From Granulicella arctica (lineage in GTDB: Bacteria; Acidobacteriota; Terriglobia; Terriglobales; Acidobacteriaceae): 64,000 bases of DNA. Positions 43,161-50,964 of the stretch are shown here, piece by piece. The notes under the pieces are model-generated. The model was not told the origin of the DNA, did not search any database, and saw only the letters and a list, made by a program, of their open reading frames with translations. Numbering within the stretch: the first letter of the stretch is position 1; every line of letters starts with the position of its first letter. Position numbers and translations under genes: made by a program. The stretch spans positions 434,001 to 498,000 of the forward strand of contig NZ_JACCCW010000002.1 of the NCBI RefSeq assembly GCF_013410065.1, in the 5' to 3' direction.

Positions 43161-44101
43161 GGATGCAATCGTTGGGAAGGCCGGTGCGGCGGATTCTGGT
43201 GACGTTGCCTGTATTGTGGGTGGTGGTGAGCGTGGTGTTTCTGCTGATCCACCTGGTGCCGGGCGATCCGATTGTGCAGATGCTGGGAGAGGGTGCGACG
43301 GCGTCGGATATCTCGGCGCTGCGGCATGCGTATGGACTGGATTTGCCACTGGGGCGGCAGTATGCGAACTACTGGCATGGGATTCTGCATGCGGATCTGG
43401 GGCAGTCGTTGCGGCTGCATGATTCGGTTCTGCATTTGGTGGCTCAGCGGTATCCGTACACGCTGGAGCTGACGGTGGCGGCGCTGCTGATTGGGATTTT
43501 GATTGCGTTTCCGGCGGGGATCTGGTCGGCGCTGTATCGGAATGGGTGGCAGGATCGGACGCTGGGGGTGGTTTCGCTGGCAGGATTGTCGTTTCCGAAC
43601 TTTGCTCTGGGGCCGATCTTGATTCTGCTGTTTTCGATCTATCTGGGGTGGTTGCCGGTGTCGGGAGCGGGGACGGGCGGCGTGAGTTTCTTTACGCATC
43701 TGGTGCTTCCGGCGGTCACGCTGGGAAGTGGGCTGGCGGCGGTGCTGACGCGGATGATTCGGACGGCGATGCTGGAGGAGCTGGGGCAGGACTACATTCG
43801 TACGGCGAGGGCGAAGGGGTTGACGGAGCGGGCGGTGGTGTATCGACATGCGCTGCCGAATGCGTTGATTCCGGTGCTGACGGTGCTGGGGCTGCAGTTC
43901 GGGAGTCTGCTGTCGGGGGCGATTGTGACGGAGACGATCTTTAGCTGGCCCGGGATTGGGAGGCTGACGCTGTCGGCGATCTCGAACCGGGACTATGCGC
44001 TGGTGCAGGGCTGCATTCTGGCGGTGGGGCTGACGTATGTGGTGGTGAATCTGCTGACGGATGTGGCTTATACGATTGCTAATCCTCGGCTGCGGGTTTG
44101 A
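43157..44101 (+). CDS. OppB/DppB-type ABC transporter permease (solitary)
   Basis: 314 residues with six membrane helices. Typical marks are VFLLIHLVPGDPI at the N end, YGLDLPLGRQYANYW, SFPNFALGPILI, and the EAA loop YIRTARAKGLTERAVVYRHALPNALIPV. The C-terminal ETIFSWPGIGRL is also standard. It would form half of a peptide/nickel ABC channel, but no oppC, ATPase or binding protein lies in the window. The start overlaps the CorC gene by 4 bases. Partners may be elsewhere in the genome. Confidence 0.9.
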   Translation: MRMQSLGRPVRRILVTLPVLWVVVSVVFLLIHLVPGDPIVQMLGEGATASDISALRHAYGLDLPLGRQYANYWHGILHADLGQSLRLHDSVLHLVAQRYPYTLELTVAALLIGILIAFPAGIWSALYRNGWQDRTLGVVSLAGLSFPNFALGPILILLFSIYLGWLPVSGAGTGGVSFFTHLVLPAVTLGSGLAAVLTRMIRTAMLEELGQDYIRTARAKGLTERAVVYRHALPNALIPVLTVLGLQFGSLLSGAIVTETIFSWPGIGRLTLSAISNRDYALVQGCILAVGLTYVVVNLLTDVAYTIANPRLRV

Positions 44102-44471
44102 GAGCTTTGGGCGATAAGGGGCCTCGATAGGCTAAGATAGGTCGCTTCGATCCATGGCTTGCGCTCAATCGTGGATGTGGAGGTTGATCCCCCGACGATA
44201 GCTTCCTCATTGCCGATAATCTGCCAATAACGATCAGTCCACACAACCGCGTTTATAAGGACTTATCTCATCGGAGCTTGAGAGTTTGCCGTTTAGAACC
44301 GTCTGGATCGGGCCAGTCTCGCTGACTTGCGTGAAACGCGTTTCATAACCGTATACTTGCCTTCCATTTGAATTAATGAATGGGGCGGCGGCGATCTCGC
44401 TGCTCTGTCGTGTGTCTATTGTCATTGGCAGATTCAGATGAAACTAAAAACTTCTGAAGGGGAGTTCGACC
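44102..44471. other. Gap with possible decayed minus-strand coding remnant
   Basis: A 63-codon minus-strand frame (44425 to 44234) reads like protein (NSNGRQVYGYETRFTQVSE). Beyond its stop a different minus frame continues with protein-like WTDRYWQIIGNEEAIVGG down to about 44150. This may be one gene broken by a frameshift, of unknown kind. Composition is lower in GC than the preceding permease gene. No RNA gene is seen. Confidence 0.35.
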
Positions 44472-45275
44472 GTGGGAGAGAAGCTTAGAAAGAGACAGAG
44501 ATTTTTTCAAGAGAATCCTAGGTGTTGCTTTTGCGGTGGAGTCAATCCGGCTACAACTGTAGACCATGTGCCTCCACGAGCATGTTTTCCTAAAGACCTG
44601 ATGCCGGAAGACTTTGAGTTTCCGGCATGTAAAGAGTGCAACAATGGAACGTCAAAGCACGACACCATTTTTGGCTTTTGTGCAATGTTGACGGACTTCA
44701 ACGAAGCCAATCGAACGCCTGCTGATATCGCGCGGTTCAAGCAACACCAAGCTCAAATTGAAATGCGTTGGCCTGAGGCGTTGCCCGATCCAGCAAGTGG
44801 GCGGCCGATATTCGGCGCGGGTCATATCATTACGCCTTCTCCGGTCGCAATCTCTGTGGAAAGAACGCCTGCCATGAAAGAAGCCATGGAGGTTATCGGA
44901 GAGAAGCTGGCTCACGGTCTTTACTATCGCGAGATGAAACGGATCATGCAGCCAACCGATAGGTTCTTCACGGTTATCCATCAGATTCAACGGGCCGGGA
45001 CAGAAAACCTAACGGATTACTTCAAACGGGTGCTACCCGATCTAAAGATGGGTGACCGTCCGAACATAAAAGACTATGGCAATCGGTTCGCATACAAATC
45101 TGGCTGTAAACCGGATGACGGCCTATTTGTATTCGCTGCGCAATTTGGGTTTGGACTGTTGTGCTGGGGTATGGTCCTTGGACCACGCATGGAGCTGAGT
45201 GAATCGAACGACGCTTTGATCGGTATGAACTGGCGCAAAGGCGGGAATGGTCTAGGGAACCGAAACACGCCGTAG
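44472..45275 (+). CDS. HNH-type zinc-binding protein, possible endonuclease
   Basis: 267 residues from a GTG with AGGGGAG 7 bases upstream. The N end holds Cys18/19-x-Cys21, then VDHVPPRACFP (Asp31-His32) and FPACKECNNG (Cys53-x2-Cys56, Asn57-Asn58). That order is the HNH/His-Me nuclease pattern with a zinc knuckle. The remaining 200 residues are unfamiliar. The gene has lower GC than its neighbours and stands alone in a repeat-bearing patch, which suggests transfer. Nuclease activity and any role in defence are unproven. Confidence 0.72.
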   Translation: MGEKLRKRQRFFQENPRCCFCGGVNPATTVDHVPPRACFPKDLMPEDFEFPACKECNNGTSKHDTIFGFCAMLTDFNEANRTPADIARFKQHQAQIEMRWPEALPDPASGRPIFGAGHIITPSPVAISVERTPAMKEAMEVIGEKLAHGLYYREMKRIMQPTDRFFTVIHQIQRAGTENLTDYFKRVLPDLKMGDRPNIKDYGNRFAYKSGCKPDDGLFVFAAQFGFGLLCWGMVLGPRMELSESNDALIGMNWRKGGNGLGNRNTP

Positions 45276-45804
45276 CGTGATGCGGAGAAGCGATTATAAA
45301 GCTAGACCTGGAACAGATTGTGAGCAAGATCGAGGACGGGGGAGATTGCAGCCCCGATGTGTTTCTCGTGCAGCAAGATTAGTACCGATATGTCGGCATA
45401 GCGGAAGTGATCCCCGGTTCGACCCTAGCGTTGCTATGTTGCTCTCGGATCATAGGCTATTCGGAAGTAGTCTTCCTTGCCCTAGTGCTCATCCCCCCCA
45501 GGGGTATGATGGTAAGTCATTTATTTACAACTATTTACCAATTTTATTCCCTGCCAAATATAAGATTCTAAATGGTTTAGATATCAAATATAAGATTTGA
45601 TTGGACTTAGGAGGCATCGCTTCCCATCTTTGCTAAGGATGGGTGCCTGCGCCCGGTTGAGCATTGTCTCTATATTTCTATTCTAGCGGATTGGGTGGGG
45701 GTAGTATGCCACGCGAATTTGCAGGACTGGCGCGGGTTTTGTGATGGGTGGGGCTTGACAGGTTTTTGGGTAGGTTTAAGAAACGGGCAACAGCAAAGGC
45801 AACC

Positions 45805-45850
45805 GCAGGTCCTTCGACTGCGGGCTTCGCCCTTCGCTCAGGATGACAGT
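45805..45850 (+). repeat. Dispersed palindromic repeat, copy E
   Basis: GCAGGTCCTTCGACTGCGGG ... CGCTCAGGATGACAGT with GGGCTTCGCCC in the centre. Preceded by CAACAGCAAAGGCAACC. Confidence 0.85.
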
Positions 45851-45906
45851 TCTTTGGGCTTGGTCTAGGTTGGTAAGAACAAGCAGCTGCAAGTGCAAGT
45901 GCCGAT

Positions 45907-45938
45907 GCAGGTCCTTCCGCTGCGCGGAAGGATGACAA
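45907..45938 (+). repeat. Dispersed palindromic repeat, copy F (shortened)
   Basis: GCAGGTCCTTCCGCTGCGCG then GAAGGATGACAA: same ends, but the middle and the CTCA of the right arm are lost, so the palindrome now is CTTCCGC/GCGGAAG. Confidence 0.7.
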
Positions 45939-45972
45939 GCTAAAACAGGCAAAGGCAACTGCAAGAGCAACC

Positions 45973-46018
45973 GCAGGTCCTTCGGCTCAGTGCTTCGCCC
46001 TTCGCTCAGGATGACAGT
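45973..46018 (+). repeat. Dispersed palindromic repeat, copy G
   Basis: GCAGGTCCTTCGGCTCAGTG ... CGCTCAGGATGACAGT. Preceded by GCAACTGCAAGAGCAACC linker. Confidence 0.85.
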
Positions 46019-46146
46019 GTTTTGGGTGCGGTCGAGGAAGGCGGTCGTGCTTTGCACGATGCCCACCTTAGCGACGATGAGACTGTCGCGAAGATGGGGC
46101 ACCCCGTTCATGTTGGCTCTTTGCTTTGCTCAGGATGAGAGAGGGT

Positions 46147-46602
46147 TTAGAGGAGGGTGAGGATGGTTGGGGTCAGGGTGTTTTGTTCGATGCGGAGGTG
46201 GGCGAGGGTGACGGGGAGGTTGAAGCGGCGGGGGCCTGCGCTGCCTGGGTTGAGGTAGAGGATGTTGTTGCGGGTTTCGGCGGAGGGTTGGTGGGAGTGG
46301 CCGCTGATGACGGCGGAGAGGCCGGCGGCGGTGGGGTTCAGGTCGAGGTCGTGGATGGAGTGGACGAGGTAGAGGAGGGCGCCGTTGAGCTCGATGACGT
46401 CGGTTGGGGGCAGGTCGGCGCAGGGGCCGTGGGTGTCGATGTTGCCGCGGATGGCGGTGATGGGGGCTATGGTGCGGAGGGTGCCGAGGATCTCGATGTT
46501 GCCGACGTCGCCGGCATGGAGAATATGATCGACGCCGTGGAGGGCGGCGACGGCCTCGGGGCGGAGGAGGCCGTGGGTGTCGGAGATGATGCCGATGAGC
46601 AT
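46147..46602 (-). CDS. YfcE/MJ0936-type metallophosphoesterase
   Basis: 151 residues. Metal-site motifs are SDTHG at the N end, HAGDVG, RGNIDTHG and SGHSHQP, then LNPGSAG. Order and length fit the small phosphodiesterase family (YfcE-like). It probably hydrolyses phosphodiesters with Mn2+; natural substrate unknown. It lies 11 bp after the next gene on the same strand, so both likely share a transcript. Confidence 0.93.
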   Translation of the reverse strand: MLIGIISDTHGLLRPEAVAALHGVDHILHAGDVGNIEILGTLRTIAPITAIRGNIDTHGPCADLPPTDVIELNGALLYLVHSIHDLDLNPTAAGLSAVISGHSHQPSAETRNNILYLNPGSAGPRRFNLPVTLAHLRIEQNTLTPTILTLL

Positions 46603-46613
46603 GGTTCTTTTCC

Positions 46614-47096
46614 CTAGGCGATTTTCAGGCTGGTCAGGGAGGCGTAGCTCTGGCTGTGGGTGGCATCGTGGGCGCGGTCAGGGTCGATGCGGAGCTCGAG
46701 GAGGGTGATGCCGGTGAGTTCGACGGTGTAGTCTTCGATCTCGTCGGGGGTGTCTTGTGGATTGAAGGTCCACTGCTGGCGGACGACCTCGCGGGTTGCG
46801 CCTTCGTGATCGGTGGAGAAGAGGGCGAACTCCTGCGAGCGCTCGGCGGCGCGTTCGATGAAGTGGAGCTGGATGCGGCGGATGGCGATGGGTTCGTCGA
46901 AGTGGAGCCGGAGGAGCTGCGGGCCGGTGCTTGAGGCGCGCCAGCCGGTGGTGAGGAGCTTGCCGAGGGCGTGCTCGATGGGGAAGGCTTCGTCCTCGGA
47001 GGTCATCTCGACGCGGGCGATGCGGACGAGGTCGCGCCAGTGATCTCCGCTTGGGAGGGCGGCTACGGCGGCGGGTGAAAGGATACTCTTGCGCAT
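46614..47096 (-). CDS. Hypothetical protein with discoidin-like beta-rich domain
   Basis: 160 residues from the ATG at 47096 with GGAAAGG about 9 bases upstream. The chain is beta-rich, with RLHFDEPIAIRRIQLHFIERAAERSQEFAL and a late LLELRIDPDRAHDATHSQSYASL. This pattern recalls F5/8 type C (galactose-binding-like) folds, but the match is by eye only. No signal peptide. It is followed by a phosphoesterase gene after 11 bp. Function unknown. Confidence 0.7.
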   Translation of the reverse strand: MRKSILSPAAVAALPSGDHWRDLVRIARVEMTSEDEAFPIEHALGKLLTTGWRASSTGPQLLRLHFDEPIAIRRIQLHFIERAAERSQEFALFSTDHEGATREVVRQQWTFNPQDTPDEIEDYTVELTGITLLELRIDPDRAHDATHSQSYASLTSLKIA

Positions 47097-47209
47097 GATG
47101 TGGAACCTTTCCGTTTCAGGGCAAGCATAGCTGATATGGGTCACGGCTGGTTTACGGAGGGTTAGAGAAGCCCTGATTAAGTTTCTCTACAGCGAAGAGC
47201 CTATCCCTT

Positions 47210-47223
47210 AGGGGCTAGCCCCT
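47210..47223. repeat. Palindrome AGGGGCTAGCCCCT
   Basis: A 14-bp perfect palindrome in the gap 47097-47284, followed by GAGGAAC. A related GGGGCTTTAGCCCCTGAGGGAA lies at 48021. Both could be remnants of one short mobile repeat. Confidence 0.5.
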
Positions 47224-47284
47224 GAGGAACTGCTTTTCGTCCGAGATCGACTTTTCAGCGCCTCGTTAGTCCAGCCACCGGGCT

Positions 47285-47905
47285 CTATTGATTGACGAGC
47301 GTAACCTCTTCCCCAAGATAAACACCCCCATCCACCTGATCGACCAGGAAGTTAGCCAGATCCGCACGCACGACCGAGTGCCCGATCTCGCCCTTCCCAA
47401 TCACCACGACGCTCCCCGTTGCCGGCCCGTCCTTCAAGATCGGCGGCCGCAGAATCACATACTCCAGCCCACTTGCGCGCACCGCATCCTCCATCGCCGC
47501 CTTGTCCTTCGTCGATCCGCGCAGGAACGTCGTCATCAGCAGATGCTTGTACCAGAACGGAGCTTGCTCCCGGCTCTCACCAATCCCCATCATCGAAACC
47601 ACCAGCAGCCGCCGAACACCCTCCGCCCGCATCGCCGCAATCATATTCTGCACTGATGAGCTTTCAAGCACCGTCGTCTTATAAGGAGTCGTCCCGCCGA
47701 TCGTGTCGATGACAACGTCCTGCCCGCGCACCGCATCCAGCACATCATGCGCCTTCGTCGCATCCCCAGCGAGCACCCGCACGCCCGCAACCTTGAACCT
47801 GCCCGGATCCCGCACAAGCACCGAAACCTCATGCCCCTTCGCTAAGGCCCGCTCGACCACCAAACCACCCGTCTTCCCCGTCGCACCAAAAACCAAAACC
47901 TTCAT
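47285..47905 (-). CDS. NAD(P)-binding NmrA/biliverdin-reductase-B-like protein
   Basis: 206 residues. The Rossmann start VLVFGATGKTGGLVVERAL is followed by RDPGRFKVAGVRVLAGDAT, VVIDTIGG and LLVVSMMGIGESRE. The catalytic YxxxK of classical SDRs is not evident, typical of atypical SDRs. RASGLEYVILRPPILKDG lies near the end. Members act as NAD(P)H reductases or redox sensors. No close partner gene indicates the substrate. Confidence 0.87.
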   Translation of the reverse strand: MKVLVFGATGKTGGLVVERALAKGHEVSVLVRDPGRFKVAGVRVLAGDATKAHDVLDAVRGQDVVIDTIGGTTPYKTTVLESSSVQNMIAAMRAEGVRRLLVVSMMGIGESREQAPFWYKHLLMTTFLRGSTKDKAAMEDAVRASGLEYVILRPPILKDGPATGSVVVIGKGEIGHSVVRADLANFLVDQVDGGVYLGEEVTLVNQ

Positions 47906-47980
47906 CGTTCACCCCTCACCGTTCACGCAAAATGTTAGAACCTGTTTAGAAAATGCTATTGAAGAAGAGCGTTTTGAAAG

Positions 47981-48034
47981 GGCATGGCTTCAGCCGTGCC
48001 GTAAAGAGTGGGGAAAAAACGGGGCTTTAGCCCC
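47981..48034. repeat. Two adjacent short palindromes
   Basis: GGCATGGCTTCAGCCGTGCC (47981-48000) and GGGGCTTTAGCCCC (48021-48034) lie 20 bp apart in the gap 47906-48092. A degenerate relative GGGGCACAGCTTCAACCGCG is at about 49717. They look like members of another dispersed family. Confidence 0.5.
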
Positions 48035-48092
48035 TGAGGGAATTGTTGCACCAGCACACTGCGCCATGCTCTCTCAGTATTTAAACAGCTTC

Positions 48093-48650
48093 TTAGTCAT
48101 GCTTAGGTAACAGCAGCTCTGTGCGATATTTTGGGCACAACCCGATCACCTTCGCCACAAACTCCGCCTGCGCGGCTCCCTCCAGCTTCGGCGGCGCTGT
48201 CGTTCGCGTCGCAACCGGAACCCCCACCTCTGCAAAGAACTCCTCCTGCCCCGCAGGCGAGCAAATACACAGCATCCGTACCGGTTGGTCGCCCTTGTTC
48301 TGAAACTGATGCGGAGCATTCGCCGGAATATGAACCGTCCCCCCAGTCTTCACCACCGACTGCGACCCACGAAACGTCGCCGCAATCTCACCCTCCAGCA
48401 AGATGAACGTCTCCTCAAAATCATGCCGATGCGGAGGCGGCCCACCCCCCGGAGGAATATGCATATCGATCAGGCAAAACCGCCCAGCCGTATCCTTCCC
48501 GGACAAAAGAATAGTGTACGTATCGCCCACCAGTCCAATATGCGGCAAGCCCTCATCGTCCCCACGAGCAAGCACCAGATGACGAGCCAGGTCATCCAGA
48601 GGAATCAACGCATCCGATCGAATCTCACCACCCGAAACACTGTCTGCCAT
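48093..48650 (-). CDS. Cupin-domain protein
   Basis: 185 residues from the ATG at 48650 with GAGGAG 5 bases upstream. The cupin motif 1 is PPPHRHDFEETFILLEGE, with two His and Glu ligands, and motif 2 is HIPANAPHQFQN. A single cupin fold with extra helices at the C end; could be a dioxygenase-like or sugar-binding cupin, or a regulatory one. Substrate not assignable. It is not obviously in an operon. Confidence 0.85.
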   Translation of the reverse strand: MADSVSGGEIRSDALIPLDDLARHLVLARGDDEGLPHIGLVGDTYTILLSGKDTAGRFCLIDMHIPPGGGPPPHRHDFEETFILLEGEIAATFRGSQSVVKTGGTVHIPANAPHQFQNKGDQPVRMLCICSPAGQEEFFAEVGVPVATRTTAPPKLEGAAQAEFVAKVIGLCPKYRTELLLPKHD

Positions 48651-48752
48651 ATCGCTCCTCAAGAATTTCGTTCAGACTCAGTTCGTACCTCTGCTGAGAT
48701 GCAGTTCACAAACCATACCATCCAAATTTAGCGCCATCATTCCCTCCGACCC

Positions 48753-49319
48753 CTACGAGCCACTATGCCCCGTACACTTCAGCACCCCCAGATAAGCCCT
48801 CCACGGACCCACCGCATCCTTATATTGATACGCCATGACACGCGATAGCTGATGCACATGCGTCAGGTCATGCACAGTCCAAGTCGCCAGCAGCTCCGAC
48901 AACGTCACCACCCCCAGCGCCGGATGCCGTCCTCGCCGCTCCAAATCTCTCGTCCCTAAACCCAGCGCCTGCAAAGCAGCCAGATTCTCCCCTCGCAATC
49001 GGCCGAAATCCTCCAGCAACTGCTCCAGCGACCGATCCTGCTTCTCCTTCAACTGCGCAAACCGGTCAAACGGCTCGAACGCCCGCGCCTCTCCATACTC
49101 CAGGATCACCCGCACGCGTGGCATCCAGTCGTTACGCTCCGCAAAGACCAGATGCCCCACAATGTCGAACGCGTTCCAGCTATCGCCCCCTTCGTTGCCC
49201 CGCACCCAACTCTCCGGCATCCCACGCAACCACGCATCCAGAGTCGCAGGAGTACGCGCAAGCACCGCAACAGCCTCATCCACACTGAACTCCGCTAAGC
49301 TTTCCATGCCTACATACAT
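48753..49319 (-). CDS. DinB-family (YfiT-like) four-helix protein
   Basis: 188 residues; ATG at 49319 or at 49307. The DinB/YfiT fold is seen through the metal-ligand His in DIVGHLVFAERNDWMPR and the late TVHDLTHVHQLSRV. Family members bind a divalent metal and some are thiol transferases with bacillithiol or mycothiol; a bacilliredoxin gene lies elsewhere in the window. Individual function is unknown. Confidence 0.85.
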   Translation of the reverse strand: MYVGMESLAEFSVDEAVAVLARTPATLDAWLRGMPESWVRGNEGGDSWNAFDIVGHLVFAERNDWMPRVRVILEYGEARAFEPFDRFAQLKEKQDRSLEQLLEDFGRLRGENLAALQALGLGTRDLERRGRHPALGVVTLSELLATWTVHDLTHVHQLSRVMAYQYKDAVGPWRAYLGVLKCTGHSGS

Positions 49320-49402
49320 ACATGCCCTTCACCGTAGACTCAAGCGAAGCGCCCATCTTTTGCCTTTGTCGTTGCCTGTTTTCATGTCACTCCCACCACC
49401 AA

Positions 49403-49448
49403 ACTGTCATCCTGAGCGAAGTGCGCAGCACGCAGTCGAAGGACCTGC
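49403..49448 (-). repeat. Dispersed palindromic repeat, copy I (inverted)
   Basis: ACTGTCATCCTGAGCG ... GTCGAAGGACCTGC, the reverse complement of copies A-E. The 49320-49893 gap holds this, copy J and the tandem repeats at 49761; no gene seen. Confidence 0.85.
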
Positions 49449-49493
49449 GGTTGCATTTGCCGTTGTTTGTTCTTCCTTCACCCACCCCACCGA

Positions 49494-49537
49494 ACTGTCA
49501 TCCTGAGCGAAGGCGAAGCCGCAGCCGAAGGACCTGC
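49494..49537 (-). repeat. Dispersed palindromic repeat, copy J (inverted)
   Basis: ACTGTCATCCTGAGCG ... GCCGAAGGACCTGC with GGCGAAGCC palindrome in the middle. 45 bp beyond copy I in the same orientation. Confidence 0.85.
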
Positions 49538-49760
49538 ATTAAATAAGCGCCACAGCCCCCCAAAAAACCTGTCAAGCCCCAAACACACTCTTCTCTCTTC
49601 CGAACTTCCCGCAACTCAAACAAAATAAACCACTAAAACCCACAAAAAATCTCCCGGAAAGGTGGCACAATCACCCCTCCACACTCTCTATACTGGAAGT
49701 AGGGAAACTAAACAGGGAAGGGGCACAGCTTCAACCGCGCCATAAAGGACGCACCCAGAG

Positions 49761-49874
49761 CTAAGTCCTTTAGAATCCATGTTTTGGATTTAAGTCCTTT
49801 GTTTCTCATATTTTAGAGCGACAAGGGCACTGAGGTACGAGCCTAAGTCCTTTAGAACTCATATTTTAGGTTTT
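49761..49874. repeat. Three direct repeats of a TAAGTCCTTT unit
   Basis: CTAAGTCCTTTAGAATCCAT (49761), TAAGTCCTTTGTTTCTCATA (49791) and CTAAGTCCTTTAGAACTCAT (49843) begin three units of about 30 bp. The first contains an AATCCA/TGGATT hairpin. They precede the palindrome at the end of the oxidoreductase gene. Confidence 0.55.
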
Positions 49875-49899
49875 TAGATAGGGTACCTCCTATCTAAAA
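49872..49899. terminator. Perfect hairpin overlapping the stop of the Gfo/Idh gene
   Basis: TTTTAGATAGG (49872-49882) and CCTATCTAAAA (49889-49899) form an 11-bp stem with a 6-nt loop. The TAG stop of the gene is inside the right arm. No T run follows on the minus strand, so it is a possible rather than a typical terminator. Confidence 0.5.
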
Positions 49900-50964
49900 C
49901 TCCACCGGCAACGTCTTCCCAGCAGCCGAGCTCTCCCGAGCTATCTCCAGCAACCGCACCACGCGGAAGCCATCCTCTGCCGGAACCGCCAGCGGAGCCA
50001 CGCCAAGAATCGCATCCCGCACGCTCGCATAGTAGCCGCGATAGTCCCCACGCTCCGTCTCGACCACCGTCCGCGTCAGCGTCCCCGGATCGGCCGGGTC
50101 CGGCGCAACCGTCAGCGTTCCCCACGCCTCCTTCGACTCCGGCAGCCAATCGCCCATGCCCATCGGAGGCACCTTCGCTCCACCCACCAGCGCAGGCTCC
50201 TGCGGGTCGAGCCCGAACTTCTTGAAGCTCCCCCGCGTCCCATGCAGCAAAAACCGAGGCGAAGCATCGCAAGCCACCATCGACGACCGGCAGTACGCCA
50301 TCAGTCGCGGATAGTGCAGCGTAATATCAAACGCATCCTCGATCCCAGTAGCATCGCGATCCTTCCGGACGCTGGCCGTAATCGCCTCCGGCACACCGAA
50401 CAGCGCCAGCGCCTGATCCACCAGATGCGGCCCCAGATCCATCAGCAACCCATTCGCCGGATTCTCCGACTCCTTCCACGTCCCCTCACGCGGCAGCGGA
50501 CGAAACCGGTCGAAGTGCGACTCGAACGTCACCAGCCGACCAACCGCCTGCTCCGCCAGCAGCTTCTTCACCGTCAGAAAATCGCCATCCCAGCGCCGAT
50601 TGTGAAACGGAGCCAGCACCAGCCCCTTCGCCTTCGCCAGCTCCACCAACTCCCGAGCCTCCGCGCTCGTCGCCGCAAACGGCTTGTCGATCACCACATG
50701 CTTGCCCGCTTCGAGCGCCTGCTTCGCCAGCGAGAAATGCGTCTCATTCGGCGTTCCGACAACGATCAGTTGCACTGCGTCATCCGCCAGTGCCTCCTCG
50801 ACCGACCGCAGCACGCGAGCCTCCGGATAAGCCTTCGCCGCCTCATCTCCGCGCCGCTGCACGATCCCGTTCAGCCGCAATCCCGGAACCGCGCTCACAA
50901 ACGGCGCATGAAACACGCGTCCCGCCAGCCCAAACCCAATCACAACCGTCTCAATTGCGCTCAT
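49894..50964 (-). CDS. Gfo/Idh/MocA-family NAD(P)-dependent oxidoreductase
   Basis: 356 residues from the ATG at 50964, which shares one base with the TGA of xylB (TGATG). The Rossmann start VVIGFGLAGRVFHAPFVSAV is followed by the signature GKHVVIDKPFAATSAEA with the conserved Lys-Pro, and HNRRWDGDFLT and LMDLGPHLVDQALALFG with a catalytic-region Asp/His. Family: oxidation of sugars, inositols or similar. Coupled to a xylulokinase, so a pentose or polyol pathway is likely. Confidence 0.92.
   Translation of the reverse strand: MSAIETVVIGFGLAGRVFHAPFVSAVPGLRLNGIVQRRGDEAAKAYPEARVLRSVEEALADDAVQLIVVGTPNETHFSLAKQALEAGKHVVIDKPFAATSAEARELVELAKAKGLVLAPFHNRRWDGDFLTVKKLLAEQAVGRLVTFESHFDRFRPLPREGTWKESENPANGLLMDLGPHLVDQALALFGVPEAITASVRKDRDATGIEDAFDITLHYPRLMAYCRSSMVACDASPRFLLHGTRGSFKKFGLDPQEPALVGGAKVPPMGMGDWLPESKEAWGTLTVAPDPADPGTLTRTVVETERGDYRGYYASVRDAILGVAPLAVPAEDGFRVVRLLEIARESSAAGKTLPVEF

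Larger units (their letters stand above)
45276..46146. other. Long intergenic region: AT-rich stretch and repeat cluster
   Basis: No gene supported. 45500-45600 is AT-rich with a 13-bp direct repeat CAAATATAAGATT at 45555-45567 and 45585-45597. From 45780 on, three copies of the dispersed repeat and a fragment at about 46119-46140 lie between purine-rich linkers. The patch follows the HNH gene and looks like accumulated non-coding material. Confidence 0.6.

Noticed and set aside
44472..45275. HNH gene as part of a complete restriction or defence system
   Set aside because: No methylase, helicase, reverse transcriptase or other partner adjacent; a stand-alone gene cannot support that claim.
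45405..45440. GGTTCGACCC resembling a tRNA T-arm
   Set aside because: The flanks do not form a 5-bp T stem, and no acceptor, anticodon or D arm can be built around it.
31590..49537. Dispersed repeats as a CRISPR array
   Set aside because: Copies are irregularly spaced, in both orientations, with variable centres and no cas genes.
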